Source: Streptomyces sp. NBC_00440
GTDB lineage: Bacteria > Actinomycetota > Actinomycetes > Streptomycetales > Streptomycetaceae
Length of the DNA stretch: 64,000 nucleotides
NCBI RefSeq assembly: GCF_036014215.1
Contig: NZ_CP107921.1
Span: 2,303,501-2,367,500 of the forward strand
Reading direction: 5' to 3'
A program made the translations under genes and the position numbers. This document shows positions 41,446 to 51,338 of the stretch, piece by piece. The notes beneath the pieces were generated by a model that did no database searches, had not been told where the DNA came from, and worked only from the letters and a program-made list of their open reading frames with translations. How positions within the stretch are numbered: position 1 is the stretch's first letter; each line of letters begins with the position of its first letter.

Positions 41446-43442
41446 TGGCCGGTCCTGGTGGACGCATGATGGCAGGACCGACCCAGAAGTCCATGGACTT
41501 CAAGGGATCGGGCAAGCGGCTGCTGCGGCAGCTGGCGCAGGACCGTGCCGCTCTGTTCACGATGCTGCTGGCCGTCGTCGGCAGCGTCGCGCTCTCGGTC
41601 GTCGGGCCGAAGATCCTCGGCCGGGCGACCGACCTGATCTTCGCCGGGATCATCGGCCGGCAGCTGCCCGCGGGCACGACCAAGGCGCAGGCCTTGAAGG
41701 GCCTGCACGCCAGGGGTCAGGGCGCGATGGCCGACATGCTCTCCGGTGTGGACTTCACGCCGGGCAAGGGCATCGACTTCACCCAGGTGGGAGAGATCCT
41801 GCTGCTCGCGCTGGCGGCCTTCGCCTGCGCGGGTCTGCTGATGCTCGTCACCACCCGGCTCGCGGCCCGGATCATCAATGAGGCCATGTACCGGATGCGC
41901 GAGGAGATCCAGGCGAAGCTCTCGCGGCTGCCGCTGTCGTACTTCGACAGGGCGAAGCGCGGTGAGGTGCTCAGCCGGACGACCAACGACGTCGACAACA
42001 TCGGCCAGACGATGCAGCAGACCATGGGCCAGCTCATGAACTCGCTGCTCACCATCATCGGCGTACTGGCGATGATGTTCTGGATCTCCTGGATCCTGGC
42101 GCTGGTCGCGCTGGTCACCGTGCCGCTCTCGGTGCTGGTGGCCACGCGCGTCGGCAAGCGGTCCCAGCCGCAGTTCGTGCAGCAGTGGAAGGTCACCGGC
42201 AAGCTCAACGCCCATATCGAGGAGATGTACACCGGGCACGCCCTGGTCAAGATCTTCGGGCGGCAGGAGGAGTCGGCCGAGGCCTTCCGCGAGCAGAACG
42301 ACGCGCTGTACGAGGCGGGGTTCAAGGCCCAGTTCAACAGCGGCATCATGCAGCCGCTGATGATGTTCGTCTCCAACCTCAACTACGTGCTGGTGGCGGT
42401 CATCGGCGGGCTGCGGGTCGCTTCCGGGTCGCTGTCGATCGGTGATGTGCAGGCCTTCATCCAGTACTCGCGGCAGTTCTCGCAGCCGCTGACCCAGGTC
42501 GCCTCGATGGCGAACCTGGTGCAGTCGGGTGTGGCGTCCGCCGAGCGGATCTTCGAGCTGCTCGACGCGGAGGAGCAGACGCCCGACACGGACTCCTCCG
42601 GGACGGAATCCATTGCGGGATCCGACGCGGTAGCGGGCGCGGTGTCCGACGCGGTGCCCGGTGCCCGTATTGCCGACCGTCCGGTGGCGGTGCGCGGCAA
42701 CATCTCGCTGGAGAAGGTCTCGTTCCGGTACGAGGCCGACAAGCCGCTCATCGACGATCTGTCGCTCTCGGTCGAACCGGGGCACACGGTCGCGATCGTC
42801 GGACCGACCGGCGCGGGCAAGACGACCCTGGTCAATCTGCTCATGCGGTTCTACGAGGTGACCGGCGGGCGGATCACGCTCGACGGGACCGACGTCGCCA
42901 GAATGACGCGTGAGGAGCTGCGCTCCGGGATAGGCATGGTGCTCCAGGACACCTGGCTGTTCGGCGGCACGATCGCGGAGAACATCGCGTACGGCTCGTC
43001 GCGCGCCGTCACCCGCGAGGAGGTCGAGGAGGCGGCCCGGGCGGCCCACGCCGACCGGTTCATCCGCACCCTTCCCGAGGGGTACGACACGGTCATCGAC
43101 GACGAGGGTACGGGGGTGAGCGCGGGCGAGAAGCAGCTGATCACGATCGCGCGGGCCTTCCTCTCCGATCCGGTGATCCTGGTGCTCGACGAGGCGACGA
43201 GCTCCGTCGACACCCGTACCGAGGTGCTGATCCAGCAGGCGATGGCCCGGCTGTCGCACGGCCGCACCAGCTTCGTCATCGCGCACCGGCTCTCCACGAT
43301 CCGGGACGCGGATGTGATTCTGGTGATGGAGAACGGGGCGATCGTGGAGCAGGGCTCGCACGAGGAGTTGCTGGCTGCGGGCGGGGCGTATGCGCGGCTC
43401 TATGCGGCGCAGTTCGCGCAGGCGGTGGTGGAGGTGGATTAG
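41445..43442 (+). CDS. ABC exporter, fused permease and ATPase, subunit B
   Basis: A 665-residue partner half. A longer extracytoplasmic loop (GRQLPAGTTKAQALKGLHAR) separates the first helices. A Ser/Ala/Asp-rich linker (about residues 375-415) leads to the ATPase domain with Walker A GPTGAGKTT, signature GVSAGEKQL (degenerate in place of LSGGQ) and Walker B ILVLDEATSSVD. The canonical DEAT and degenerate signature complement subunit A, fitting a heterodimeric type IV exporter with one active and one degenerate site. The substrate is unknown; such pairs export drugs, peptides or lipids. Confidence 0.93.
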   Translation: MAGPGGRMMAGPTQKSMDFKGSGKRLLRQLAQDRAALFTMLLAVVGSVALSVVGPKILGRATDLIFAGIIGRQLPAGTTKAQALKGLHARGQGAMADMLSGVDFTPGKGIDFTQVGEILLLALAAFACAGLLMLVTTRLAARIINEAMYRMREEIQAKLSRLPLSYFDRAKRGEVLSRTTNDVDNIGQTMQQTMGQLMNSLLTIIGVLAMMFWISWILALVALVTVPLSVLVATRVGKRSQPQFVQQWKVTGKLNAHIEEMYTGHALVKIFGRQEESAEAFREQNDALYEAGFKAQFNSGIMQPLMMFVSNLNYVLVAVIGGLRVASGSLSIGDVQAFIQYSRQFSQPLTQVASMANLVQSGVASAERIFELLDAEEQTPDTDSSGTESIAGSDAVAGAVSDAVPGARIADRPVAVRGNISLEKVSFRYEADKPLIDDLSLSVEPGHTVAIVGPTGAGKTTLVNLLMRFYEVTGGRITLDGTDVARMTREELRSGIGMVLQDTWLFGGTIAENIAYGSSRAVTREEVEEAARAAHADRFIRTLPEGYDTVIDDEGTGVSAGEKQLITIARAFLSDPVILVLDEATSSVDTRTEVLIQQAMARLSHGRTSFVIAHRLSTIRDADVILVMENGAIVEQGSHEELLAAGGAYARLYAAQFAQAVVEVD

Positions 43443-43560
43443 CGGGTCCGGGGCTGTCGGTCCGGACCAGTGGCGCTGGATCAGCGGGTCCGGGGCTGTC
43501 GGTCCGGGCCAGCGGGGCTGGATCAGCAGGTCCGGGCCAGCGGGTCGGGATCAGCGGTCG
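43441..43560. repeat. Tandem 42-bp repeat between convergent genes
   Basis: Two full units (43441-43482 and 43483-43524) differ at three positions, and a shortened third unit follows. Each begins AGCGGGTCCGGGGCTGTCGG and ends GCTGGATC. The array starts within the exporter stop codon and fills the gap before the hrdA stop at 43585. Confidence 0.9.
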
Positions 43561-43584
43561 GGGTATGTCGCTGCGGGGTTGCGC

Positions 43585-44805
43585 TCAGTCCAGGTAGCCC
43601 CGCAGCTGGTCCGCGAATGCGTGGTCCCGCAGTTTGTTCAGGGTCTTGGACTCGATCTGGCGGATCCGCTCCCGCGTCACCCCGAAGATCCGTCCGATCT
43701 CCTCCAGCGTGCGGGGCCTGCCGTCCGCCAGGCCGTAGCGGAGCTGGACGACCTTGCGCTCGCGTTCGCCGAGCGTGGAGAGCACTGCCTCCAGGTGCTG
43801 CCGCAGCAGCAGGAACGCCGCCGACTCCACCGGGGACGCCGCGTCCCCGTCCTCGATCAGGTCGCCCAGCGCCACCTCGTCCTCCTCCCCCACCGGGGCG
43901 TGCAGGGACACCGGTTCCTGGGCGAGCCGCAGCACCTCCCCTACGCGTTCCGGGGTGAGTTCGAGCTGGGCCGCGACCTCGTCCGGCGTCGGTTCGTACC
44001 CGCGTTCCTGGACCATCCGGCGCTGGACCCGCACCACCCGGTTGATCAGCTCGACCACGTGGACCGGGACCCGTATCGTCCGGGCCTGGTCGGCCAGGGC
44101 CCGGGACATCGCCTGGCGGATCCACCAGGTCGCGTACGTGGAGAACTTGTAGCCGCGGGCGTAGTCGAACTTCTCCACCGCCCGGATCAGGCCGAGGTTT
44201 CCCTCCTGGACCAGGTCGAGCATGGTCAGCCCGCGGCCCACGTACCGCTTGGCGACGGAGACCACGAGGCGGAGGTTGGCCTCGATCAGCCGCCGTTTGG
44301 CCATCCGGCCGAGCACCACCAGGCGGTCCAGGTCCATGGCGAGGCGGGAGTCGAGATCGGCCGAACTCCCCAGCCGTTCCTCGGCGAAGAGGCCCGCCTC
44401 GACACAGCGTGCGAGTTCCACCTCGTCGGCCGCCGTGAGCAGCGGGATACGGCCGATCTCCCGTAAGTACTGGCGGAAGAGGTCGGATGAGGGGCCGCCG
44501 GTGTCCGCGGCGCCGGTACGCGCGAGTGCGGGCGCTTCGTCCGGGTCCTCGGCCACGACCTCGGGGACGGCCGCGGGTGCGGGCCTCGCCGGGCCGGGGA
44601 CGGTCTCGGGGTGACCTGCGGCCGGGCCCTGCTGAGGGACTGCCGGGGCCACGTCGGTTTCGGTCGGGGTCCGGGTCTGCACGGGGGCGGCCTCCAGGAT
44701 GACTGCCGGATCGGGGGCGTGCGGCAGCGGGACAGCGGCGGCCGAGCTGCCTTCCGTCCCCCATGTGCCGGCCGGTCTCAGGCGCCGCTGCCCAGTGTGG
44801 GGCAC
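43585..44805 (-). CDS. hrdA: RNA polymerase principal-like sigma factor, HrdA type
   Basis: A sigma-70 group 1/2 factor. The N-terminal 120 residues are low-complexity, then region 1.2 ([20 protein letters not shown]), 2.1-2.4 ([40 protein letters not shown]), region 3 and 4.2 ([20 protein letters not shown]). The position next to dnaG and the dispensable-type region 1 match HrdA of Streptomyces. GTG at 44805 ([11 protein letters not shown]) is chosen; an in-frame GTG at 44886 would add 27 residues with a weak GAGG site. HrdA is normally non-essential and its regulon is poorly known. Confidence 0.88.
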   Translation of the reverse strand: MPHTGQRRLRPAGTWGTEGSSAAAVPLPHAPDPAVILEAAPVQTRTPTETDVAPAVPQQGPAAGHPETVPGPARPAPAAVPEVVAEDPDEAPALARTGAADTGGPSSDLFRQYLREIGRIPLLTAADEVELARCVEAGLFAEERLGSSADLDSRLAMDLDRLVVLGRMAKRRLIEANLRLVVSVAKRYVGRGLTMLDLVQEGNLGLIRAVEKFDYARGYKFSTYATWWIRQAMSRALADQARTIRVPVHVVELINRVVRVQRRMVQERGYEPTPDEVAAQLELTPERVGEVLRLAQEPVSLHAPVGEEDEVALGDLIEDGDAASPVESAAFLLLRQHLEAVLSTLGERERKVVQLRYGLADGRPRTLEEIGRIFGVTRERIRQIESKTLNKLRDHAFADQLRGYLD

Positions 44806-44886
44806 GACACAGCGCGGCCACGAGGGGTGTGCGGTGACTTTCTGAGTCCGGTTCGTGACCCGGCGGTTATGGGAACGCCACCGCAC

Positions 44887-44984
44887 GGCCTCGGCTCAGT
44901 CCGCTCCGGTCCGGGCTCGGTCCGCTCCGGTCCGGCTCAGAGCGCTCCGGTCCGGCTCCGTCAGCGTCCGTCAGAGCGCTTCGG
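44887..44984. repeat. Degenerate short repeats between dnaG and hrdA
   Basis: Several copies of GCTCCGGTCCGG occur in about 100 bases, and GTCAGAGCGCTTCG is directly repeated at the end of dnaG (44970-44997), so the last three codons and the stop are present twice. No promoter for hrdA was recognised here. Confidence 0.7.
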
Positions 44985-46889
44985 TCAGAGCGCTTCGGCG
45001 CCGTGGTTGCGCAGGGACTGCCCGTACTGCTGGAGGGTCCACAACTCGCTCTGGACCGCCGCGTACTGCTCGGCGTCGCCCTGCGTGGAGGCCCGGGCCA
45101 GGGTGCCCTGGACGTCCGTGATCCGCCGGTCGACCGCGCGCAGCCGGACGTGGACCAGCTGCTCGCCCGCGTACAGCTCGTCGACCGTACGGCGCATGAT
45201 CGCCTCCACGGCCAGCTCGGTGACCACGGCCCGGACCGTGTCGTTCGGCGCCGCCGCGCGGACCCGGGTGAGGTACTCGAAGGAGTCGGTGATGCCCGCC
45301 TCCGCGCCGCCCGCCTCCATGATCGCCTCGCGCACGGCGGCGTACGGCGGGGCGGTGAACTCGTCGGCCCCGTAGGCGTCGAAGGCCGGTGAGACCAGCT
45401 CGGGGCGTTGCAGTGCCAGCTTCAGCAGCTCACGCTCGGTGCGGTGCGCGGGGCTGCGGAGGTGGAGCGCGGGGCCGCTCGACGGGGGGCGCGGCGCCTC
45501 GGTCTGCTGCTGTGGGGGGCGGCCACCGCGCGAAGGCGCCGGTGCGTTGCCCCGGCCGCGGGCCCACTGTGCGAGCTGGCTGATGCGCTTGACCACGAAC
45601 TGGGTGTCGAGGATGCCGACCATGCCGGCCAGCTGTACGGCGACCTCGTGCTGCGAGGCGCTGTTCTTGATCCGGGCCACCACGGGCGCGGCCTCGTCGA
45701 GGGCCGTCGCCCGGCCCGCCGGGGTCTCCAGGTCGTACCGCGCGATGATCTGGCGGAGCGCGAACTCGAAGAGCGGGGTACGGGGTTCGGCCAGGCTGCG
45801 CACCGACTCGTCGCCCTGCGCGAGCCGCAGATCGCAGGGGTCCATCCCGTCGGGGGCGATGGCGATATAGGTCTCGGCGGCGAACTTCTGGTCGTCCTCG
45901 AAGGCGCGCAGGGCCGCCTTCTGTCCGGCCGCGTCCCCGTCGAAGGTGAAGATCACGCGGGCGCTGCCGTTGTCCATCAGCAGCCGGCGGAGGATCTTGA
46001 TGTGATCGGTGCCGAAGGCCGTGCCGCAGGTGGCGACGGCGGTGGTCACGCCGGCCAGATGGCAGGCCATGACATCCGTGTACCCCTCGACGACGACGGC
46101 CCTGCTGGACTTGGCGATCTCCTTCTTGGCCAGGTCGATCCCGTAGAGGACCTGGGACTTCTTGTAGATCGATGTCTCGGGGGTGTTGAGGTACTTCGGC
46201 CCGTTGTCGTCGTCGCGGAGCTTGCGCGCGCCGAAGCCGACGACCTCGCCGCTGATGTCGCGGATCGGCCACATCAGCCGGCCGCGGAAGCGGTCGATGG
46301 GCTTGCCGCCGCGGGCCTCCTGGGAGAGGCCGGAGGTGATGAGCTCCTTGTCGGAGAAGCCCTTGCCGCGCAGGTAGCGGGTCAGATGGTCCCAGCCCGC
46401 CGGGCTGTAGCCGACGCTGAAATGGGTGGCCGCCGCCTGGTCGAAACCGCGCTCGGCGAGGAACTTCCGGCCGATCTCGGCCTCGGCGCTGTCGAGCTGC
46501 TCGACATAGAACTGCGCGGCCACCTTGTGCGCCTCGACCAGCCGGATGCGCTCGCCGCGCTGGCTGTTGGGGGTGTAGCCGCCCTCCTCGTACCGGAGGG
46601 TGATGCCGGCCGTGCCCGCGAGCCGCTCGACCGCCTCCGAGAACGAGAGGTGGTCGATCTTCATGATGAAGGCGAGAGTGTCCCCGCCCTCCTGGCAGCC
46701 GAAGCAGTGGAAGAGGCCCTTGGCCGGGCTCACCTGGAAGGAAGGGGACTTCTCGTCGTGGAAGGGGCAGAGCCCCTTCAGGTTCCCGCCGCCCGCGTTC
46801 CGCAGCTGGAGGTACTCGGAAACGACGGCGTCGATCGGGACCGCGTCCCGGACCGCCTTCACGTCGTCATCGTTGATCCTGCCTGCCAC
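44985..46889 (-). CDS. dnaG: DNA primase
   Basis: Synthesises RNA primers for replication. The 634-residue protein has the N-terminal zinc finger (CPFHDEKSPSF...HCFGC, residues 41-65), the RNA polymerase core with TOPRIM motif VVVEGYTDVMA near 270, and the C-terminal DnaB-interaction domain (RTVDELYAGEQLVHVRL). Length and order are typical. A Pro/Arg/Gln-rich linker (about 440-480) precedes the C-terminal domain. The final EAL and stop lie in a duplicated 14-base sequence. Confidence 0.97.
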   Translation of the reverse strand: MAGRINDDDVKAVRDAVPIDAVVSEYLQLRNAGGGNLKGLCPFHDEKSPSFQVSPAKGLFHCFGCQEGGDTLAFIMKIDHLSFSEAVERLAGTAGITLRYEEGGYTPNSQRGERIRLVEAHKVAAQFYVEQLDSAEAEIGRKFLAERGFDQAAATHFSVGYSPAGWDHLTRYLRGKGFSDKELITSGLSQEARGGKPIDRFRGRLMWPIRDISGEVVGFGARKLRDDDNGPKYLNTPETSIYKKSQVLYGIDLAKKEIAKSSRAVVVEGYTDVMACHLAGVTTAVATCGTAFGTDHIKILRRLLMDNGSARVIFTFDGDAAGQKAALRAFEDDQKFAAETYIAIAPDGMDPCDLRLAQGDESVRSLAEPRTPLFEFALRQIIARYDLETPAGRATALDEAAPVVARIKNSASQHEVAVQLAGMVGILDTQFVVKRISQLAQWARGRGNAPAPSRGGRPPQQQTEAPRPPSSGPALHLRSPAHRTERELLKLALQRPELVSPAFDAYGADEFTAPPYAAVREAIMEAGGAEAGITDSFEYLTRVRAAAPNDTVRAVVTELAVEAIMRRTVDELYAGEQLVHVRLRAVDRRITDVQGTLARASTQGDAEQYAAVQSELWTLQQYGQSLRNHGAEAL

Positions 46890-46935
46890 GGGTGAAGTCT
46901 ACGGTCCGGCTCGGACACTCCGTACGGGACAGCCC

Positions 46936-48198
46936 TCAGGTGCCCAGCGTGGCCAGGTCCACCGACGGGTCCGCGAGGGCCTCGGGGTCCAGGGTCGCGC
47001 CGGAGCGGATCAGCCGCTGGAGCTGTTCGGTGACGTCCCACACATTGACGTTCATCCCGGCCAGCAGCCGCCCTTCCTTCATCCAGAAGGCGATGAACTG
47101 CCGCTTCCCCGCGTCGCCCCGGATGAGTACCTGGTCGTACGAGCCGGGCGGCGCCCACCCCGAGTACTCAAGTCCCAGGTCGTACTGGTCGGAGAAGAAG
47201 TACGGGATCCGGTCGTACGCCACGCCCTGGCCGAGCATCGCGCGGGCCGCCGCCGGGCCGCCGTTGAGCGCGTTCGCCCAGTGCTCGACGCGCAGCCGGG
47301 TGCCGAGCACCGGATGCTGGGCGGCCGCGACGTCGCCCGCCGCGTAGATGTCCGGGTCGGAGGTGCGCAGCGAGGAGTCGACGGCGATGCCGCCGCCGTC
47401 CGCCCGGTCCACCAGTTCAAGGCCTGCGGCCTCGGCCAGCGAGACGCGGGGGGCCGCGCCGATCGCGGCGAGCACGTCGTGGGCCGGGTGCTCCTCGCCG
47501 TCGTCGGTCTGGACGGCCAGGACCATGCCGTCCTGGCCGGTGATCTCGGTGAGGCGCGCGCCGAAGTGGAAGCGGACACCGTGCTCGGCGTGCAGGTCGG
47601 TGAAGATCTGGCCGACCTCGGGGCCCAGCACCGCGTGCAGCGGGGTCTGGTGCGGTTCGACGACGGTGACCTCGGCCCCGTAGCCGCGCGCGGCAGCCGC
47701 GACCTCCAGGCCGATCCAGCCCCCTCCCGCGATCACCAGGTGGCCGTTGTCCCGGCCGAGCGAGGCCAGGACGTTCCGCAGCCGGTCGGCGTGGGCGAGC
47801 CGGCGCAGATGGTGCACGCCCGCGAGCCCGGTGCCGGGGATGTCCAGGCGGCGCGGCTCGGCGCCGGTCGCCAGCAGCAGCTTGTCGTAGTGGATGGCCG
47901 TGTCGTCACCGAGGCGTACGACCTTGACGGCGCGGTCGATGGAGACGACGGTCTGGCCGAGATGCAGCTCGATGTCGGCCTGCGCGTACCAGGCGGTCTC
48001 GTGGACGAAGACGCTGTCGCGCTCCTCCTTCCCCGACAGGAAGCCCTTGGAGAGGGGCGGGCGTTCGTAGGGGTGGTCGCGTTCATCACCGATGAGAATC
48101 ACGCGGCCCGCGAACCCTTCGGTGCGGAGGGTTTCGGCGGCCTTCGCCCCCGCGAGCCCGCCGCCGATGATGACGAACGTCAGATGTGCGTCGACCAC
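46936..48198 (-). CDS. FAD-dependent NAD(P) oxidoreductase, ferredoxin-reductase type
   Basis: A 420-residue flavoprotein. Residues 6-20 hold the FAD Rossmann motif (VIIGGGLAGAKAA), residues near 150 the NAD(P) motif (VIAGGGWIGLEVAAAARG), and DIYAAGDVAA near 285 the second FAD motif. RPPLSKGFL is typical of ferredoxin reductases of Rieske/P450 systems. The GTG at 48198 is preceded by AAGGAGG and is clearly the start; the longer frame to 48285 lacks such a site. It lies between dnaG and dgt as in other streptomycetes. The electron acceptor is unknown. Confidence 0.92.
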   Translation of the reverse strand: MVDAHLTFVIIGGGLAGAKAAETLRTEGFAGRVILIGDERDHPYERPPLSKGFLSGKEERDSVFVHETAWYAQADIELHLGQTVVSIDRAVKVVRLGDDTAIHYDKLLLATGAEPRRLDIPGTGLAGVHHLRRLAHADRLRNVLASLGRDNGHLVIAGGGWIGLEVAAAARGYGAEVTVVEPHQTPLHAVLGPEVGQIFTDLHAEHGVRFHFGARLTEITGQDGMVLAVQTDDGEEHPAHDVLAAIGAAPRVSLAEAAGLELVDRADGGGIAVDSSLRTSDPDIYAAGDVAAAQHPVLGTRLRVEHWANALNGGPAAARAMLGQGVAYDRIPYFFSDQYDLGLEYSGWAPPGSYDQVLIRGDAGKRQFIAFWMKEGRLLAGMNVNVWDVTEQLQRLIRSGATLDPEALADPSVDLATLGT

Positions 48199-48353
48199 TT
48201 GATGCCTCCTTGGAGTGCTGGCGCCACTTGTGAGCGTCCCGCACGGAGTGTGATGGGGGAAGAGGTGTGAGGTGTTGAGGCTCACGCACGGTCAGGAATG
48301 GCCGGTCATGATGGCATGGCGGCGCGGGACAGCCGTACCGCGGGCGGTCATCC

Positions 48354-49673
48354 TCAGTGACGGACGGTCAGCCGCGCGTGCAGCGAGCGGGCCGAGGTGT
48401 CCGTGAGTGAGGCGATCTGGTCGACGATCACACGTTTGCGGTCACGTGCGGCGGGTGCCGCTTCGAACAGCGCCCGGAACTGCGGGTCGAGCCCTTCGGG
48501 CGCGCGTGCCGTGAGCGCTTCGGCCAGCTCGGCAAGCACTTCGCGCTGGTCGATGCGGAGCCGCTCCTGCTCCGCCCGCTGCATCACATAGAGGTCGGCG
48601 ACGGCCTTGAGGACGGCGCACTCCAGTCGCGCCCGGCGTGGAACGACCAGTTCCGCCGCGTATCTGGTGAGCGGCCCCGCGCCGTACGACTCCCGGGTCG
48701 CGCTCTCGGCGGCCAGGCAGAACCGGCCGATGAGCTGGCTGGTGGCGTCCTTCAGCCGGGCCTGCGCGACGGCGGTCCCGTCGTAGCCGTGCGGCCACCA
48801 CTCCTGGGCGAGGAGGCCGTCGAGTGCGTCGGTGAGCTCGGCCGGATCGGTGTCGCCGGGTACGTAACGGCCGATGGCGACCGCCATGATGGCGTCCCGC
48901 TCGGGTCCGGAGGTCAGACAGCCGGGGTCGATGTGCCCGGCGTGCAGCCCGTCCTCGACATCGTGCACGGAGTACGCGACGTCGTCGGACCAGTCCATGA
49001 CCTGGGCCTCGAAGCACTTGCGGTCGGCCGGGGCGCCGCGCCTGGCCCAGTCGAAGACGGGCAGGTCGTCCTCGTACACCCCGAATTTCACCGAGCCGGG
49101 CTCGGTGGGGTGTCCGCCGCGCGGCCATGGGTACTTGGTGGCCGCGTCGAGCGCGGCCCGGGTGAGGTTCAGTCCGACGCTGACCGGCTCGCCGGTGGCG
49201 TCCGACGGGACGAAACGCTTGGGTTCGATACGGGTGAGCAGGCGCAGCGACTGGGCGTTGCCCTCGAAGCCGCCGCAGTCCCCGGCGAAGTCGTTGAGCG
49301 CCAGTTCGCCGTTGTGGCCGAACGGCGGGTGGCCCAGGTCGTGGGCGAGGCAGGCGGTCTCGACGAGATCGGGGTCGCAGCCGAGCGCGGCGCCGAGTTC
49401 CCGGCCGACCTGGGCGCATTCCAGGGAGTGCGTGAGGCGGGTGCGCGGGCTGGAGTCCCAGATCTGGAACGCGGTCTCCCCCGCCCGGACGGCGCCGCCC
49501 GCCTGCGGGAGCGAGCCCGGTGTGACCACCTGGGTCTTGCCCGCGAGCCGGCGCAGCGCACCGGAGTGCAGCACGCGCGCGCGATCGCGCTGGAAGGCGG
49601 TGCGGCCCGGCCTCTTGTCCGGCTCGGTGTCCCAGCGTTCGCAGTCGGTCGGGGTGTACGCGGTGCCTTCCAT
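48354..49673 (-). CDS. dgt: dGTP triphosphohydrolase-like HD-domain protein
   Basis: A 439-residue HD-superfamily enzyme that removes triphosphate from dNTPs. Metal ligands are seen in [17 protein letters not shown] and in [16 protein letters not shown] (HD near residue 105). [17 protein letters not shown] near 230 is the other conserved segment. The ATG at 49673 ([14 protein letters not shown]) is the family start; the extension to 49841 is not plausible. A neighbour of dnaG, consistent with a role in nucleotide quality for replication. Confidence 0.94.
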   Translation of the reverse strand: MEGTAYTPTDCERWDTEPDKRPGRTAFQRDRARVLHSGALRRLAGKTQVVTPGSLPQAGGAVRAGETAFQIWDSSPRTRLTHSLECAQVGRELGAALGCDPDLVETACLAHDLGHPPFGHNGELALNDFAGDCGGFEGNAQSLRLLTRIEPKRFVPSDATGEPVSVGLNLTRAALDAATKYPWPRGGHPTEPGSVKFGVYEDDLPVFDWARRGAPADRKCFEAQVMDWSDDVAYSVHDVEDGLHAGHIDPGCLTSGPERDAIMAVAIGRYVPGDTDPAELTDALDGLLAQEWWPHGYDGTAVAQARLKDATSQLIGRFCLAAESATRESYGAGPLTRYAAELVVPRRARLECAVLKAVADLYVMQRAEQERLRIDQREVLAELAEALTARAPEGLDPQFRALFEAAPAARDRKRVIVDQIASLTDTSARSLHARLTVRH

Positions 49674-49789
49674 GCTCCGACAGTACTGAGTCCCGGGCCC
49701 TGGACGCGGCCTCCGGGTCGCCGGGTCGCCGGACCGTCCGTATCGGAGGAACGTGGAACGGGAGAGGCCGACCAGAGCGGAGAGAACCG

Positions 49790-50377
49790 ATGGCCAAGGT
49801 GACCGCGAACATGTCCATGTCGCTGGACGGGTTCGTCTCACACCCGTCCGACGGGGTCGATCAGCTGTTCCGGTGGTACGGGAACGGGGACGTCACGGTC
49901 AGGACCGCTGACCCGAACATGACCTTCCAGGTGTCGGAGGCCAGTGCCCAGCGGCTGAACCGCGGTCTTTCGGAGATCGGTGTGCTCGTCTACGGGAGGC
50001 GTACGTTCGACGACGCGGGCGGCTGGATCGGCGGGCATCCCCTGGGCAGGCCGGTGATCGTCGTCAGCCACAGCATCCCGGACGGCTGGCCCCGTGCGGA
50101 CACCCCGCTGACCTTCGTCACCGACGGCGTCGAGAGCGCCATCGCGCAGGCCAGGGCGACAGCGGGCGGAAAGAAAGTCGTCATCGGCAGCGCCGACCTC
50201 ACCCAGCAGTGCATCAACGCCGGGCTGCTGGACGAGCTGGATGTCGACCTGGTGCCGCTGCTGCTCGGTTCGGGCGTGCGTTTCCTCGACAACCTGCGGG
50301 AGGCGCCGCGCGCGCTGGAGGGGCCCACGGTGGTCGAGGGGAACGGCGTGACGCATCTGACGTACACCCTGAGGTGA
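49790..50377 (+). CDS. RibD C-terminal/dihydrofolate-reductase-like protein
   Basis: A 195-residue protein of the RibD-C/DHFR-like superfamily (YwjB/YyaP type). N-terminal [20 protein letters not shown], middle [15 protein letters not shown] and C-terminal [20 protein letters not shown] are the family blocks; the pattern GSADLTQQ marks the nucleotide-binding turn. It probably reduces a pyrimidine or pterin-like substrate with NADPH; the substrate is not known. Ribosome site GGAGAGAACC precedes the ATG. It diverges from dgt. Confidence 0.88.
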   Translation: MAKVTANMSMSLDGFVSHPSDGVDQLFRWYGNGDVTVRTADPNMTFQVSEASAQRLNRGLSEIGVLVYGRRTFDDAGGWIGGHPLGRPVIVVSHSIPDGWPRADTPLTFVTDGVESAIAQARATAGGKKVVIGSADLTQQCINAGLLDELDVDLVPLLLGSGVRFLDNLREAPRALEGPTVVEGNGVTHLTYTLR

Positions 50378-50489
50378 CGCCGGTGGGCGGCCCGAGCGAA
50401 CCGGACCAGTCGCCCGGCTGAGCGAACCGGACGTCCCCCATTGCGCGTCCGACCTTCCGACACGTCCGGCGTCGGAAGGCCACCCACCC

Positions 50490-51281
50490 ATGCGCAGACC
50501 CGCGTTGTCCCGCATACGACGGCTGCGGCCGAGCCTGCCGAAGAACCTGCGGCTGTCCGGGCTGCGCGTCCCCGGTCTGCGCGTTCCCGGTCTGCGCGTT
50601 CCCGGTCTGCGCGTTCCCGGTCTGCGGCTGCCGAGGGCCAGGCGCGGCCGGCGCCGCGCCGTGCAGGCCGTCATGCTCGGCTGTGTGCTGGCGCTCGCCC
50701 CTGCCACCTGGATGTTCGCCGTCGCGAGCGACCGGGTGCGGACGGCCGCCGACGTGCCCCCGGCCGATGTCGCCGTGGTCTTCGGCGCGGGTCTGTGGCA
50801 GGGCCGGCCGTCGCCGTACCTCGCGCACCGGCTCGACGCCGCCGCGGGTCTGTACCGGGCGGGCACGGTGAAGGTGGTGCTGGTCACCGGTGATAACAGC
50901 CGGACCGACTACGACGAGCCGGACGCGATGCGGGCCTATCTCGTACGGCACGGGGTGCCGGGCGCGAAGGTGGTCAGCGACTACGCGGGGTTCGACACCT
51001 GGGACTCGTGTGTGCGGGCCAGGAAGGTGTTCGGGGTCCACCGGGCCGTCCTGGTCAGCCAGGGGTTCCACATCCGCAGGGCCATCGCGCTGTGCCGGTC
51101 GGCCGGTATCGAGTCGTACGGCATCGGCACGTCCGACGCGCATGACGTGACCTGGTACTACGGCAGTACCCGCGAGATCCTGGCGGCGGGGAAGGCGGCG
51201 CTCGACGCCGCCTTCAAGCCCGACCCGCACTTCCTCGGCCCCCGCGAGAAGGGCGTCGCGCGAGCGCTGGGCGACCACTGA
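50490..51281 (+). CDS. YdcF/SanA-like (DUF218) membrane-anchored protein
   Basis: A 263-residue protein. The first 50 residues include four copies of a five-residue LRVPG repeat and a basic stretch, then one membrane helix (AVQAVMLGCVLALAPATWMF) and the DUF218 domain: DVAVVFGAGLWQGRPSPYLA, VVLVTGDN, PDAMRAYLVRHGVP, TWDSCVRARKVFG and LVSQGFHIRRAIALC. SanA/VanZ-area homologues affect envelope barrier function. The repeat array between start codon and membrane helix is unusual for the family. Confidence 0.87.
   Translation: MRRPALSRIRRLRPSLPKNLRLSGLRVPGLRVPGLRVPGLRVPGLRLPRARRGRRRAVQAVMLGCVLALAPATWMFAVASDRVRTAADVPPADVAVVFGAGLWQGRPSPYLAHRLDAAAGLYRAGTVKVVLVTGDNSRTDYDEPDAMRAYLVRHGVPGAKVVSDYAGFDTWDSCVRARKVFGVHRAVLVSQGFHIRRAIALCRSAGIESYGIGTSDAHDVTWYYGSTREILAAGKAALDAAFKPDPHFLGPREKGVARALGDH
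50567..50630 (+). repeat. 15-bp tandem repeat coding LRVPG units
   Basis: GCGTTCCCGGTCTGC-type units repeat four times with slight variation at the first unit, encoding LRVPG four times and then LRLP. As the unit is a multiple of three, copy number can vary without breaking the frame. Confidence 0.9.
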
Positions 51282-51338
51282 CGGCCGGGTATCCCGCGCC
51301 CGTCGAGAACACCCGCGCCCGCAGAGGACCGGCGCCCG

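Noticed and set aside
39331-43361. Very long minus-strand open frames (up to 713 codons) across the exporter genes
   Set aside because: They are antisense shadows caused by GC3 bias. The plus-strand frames have clear ABC exporter motifs and the minus frames give low-complexity His/Arg/Gly-rich sequence.
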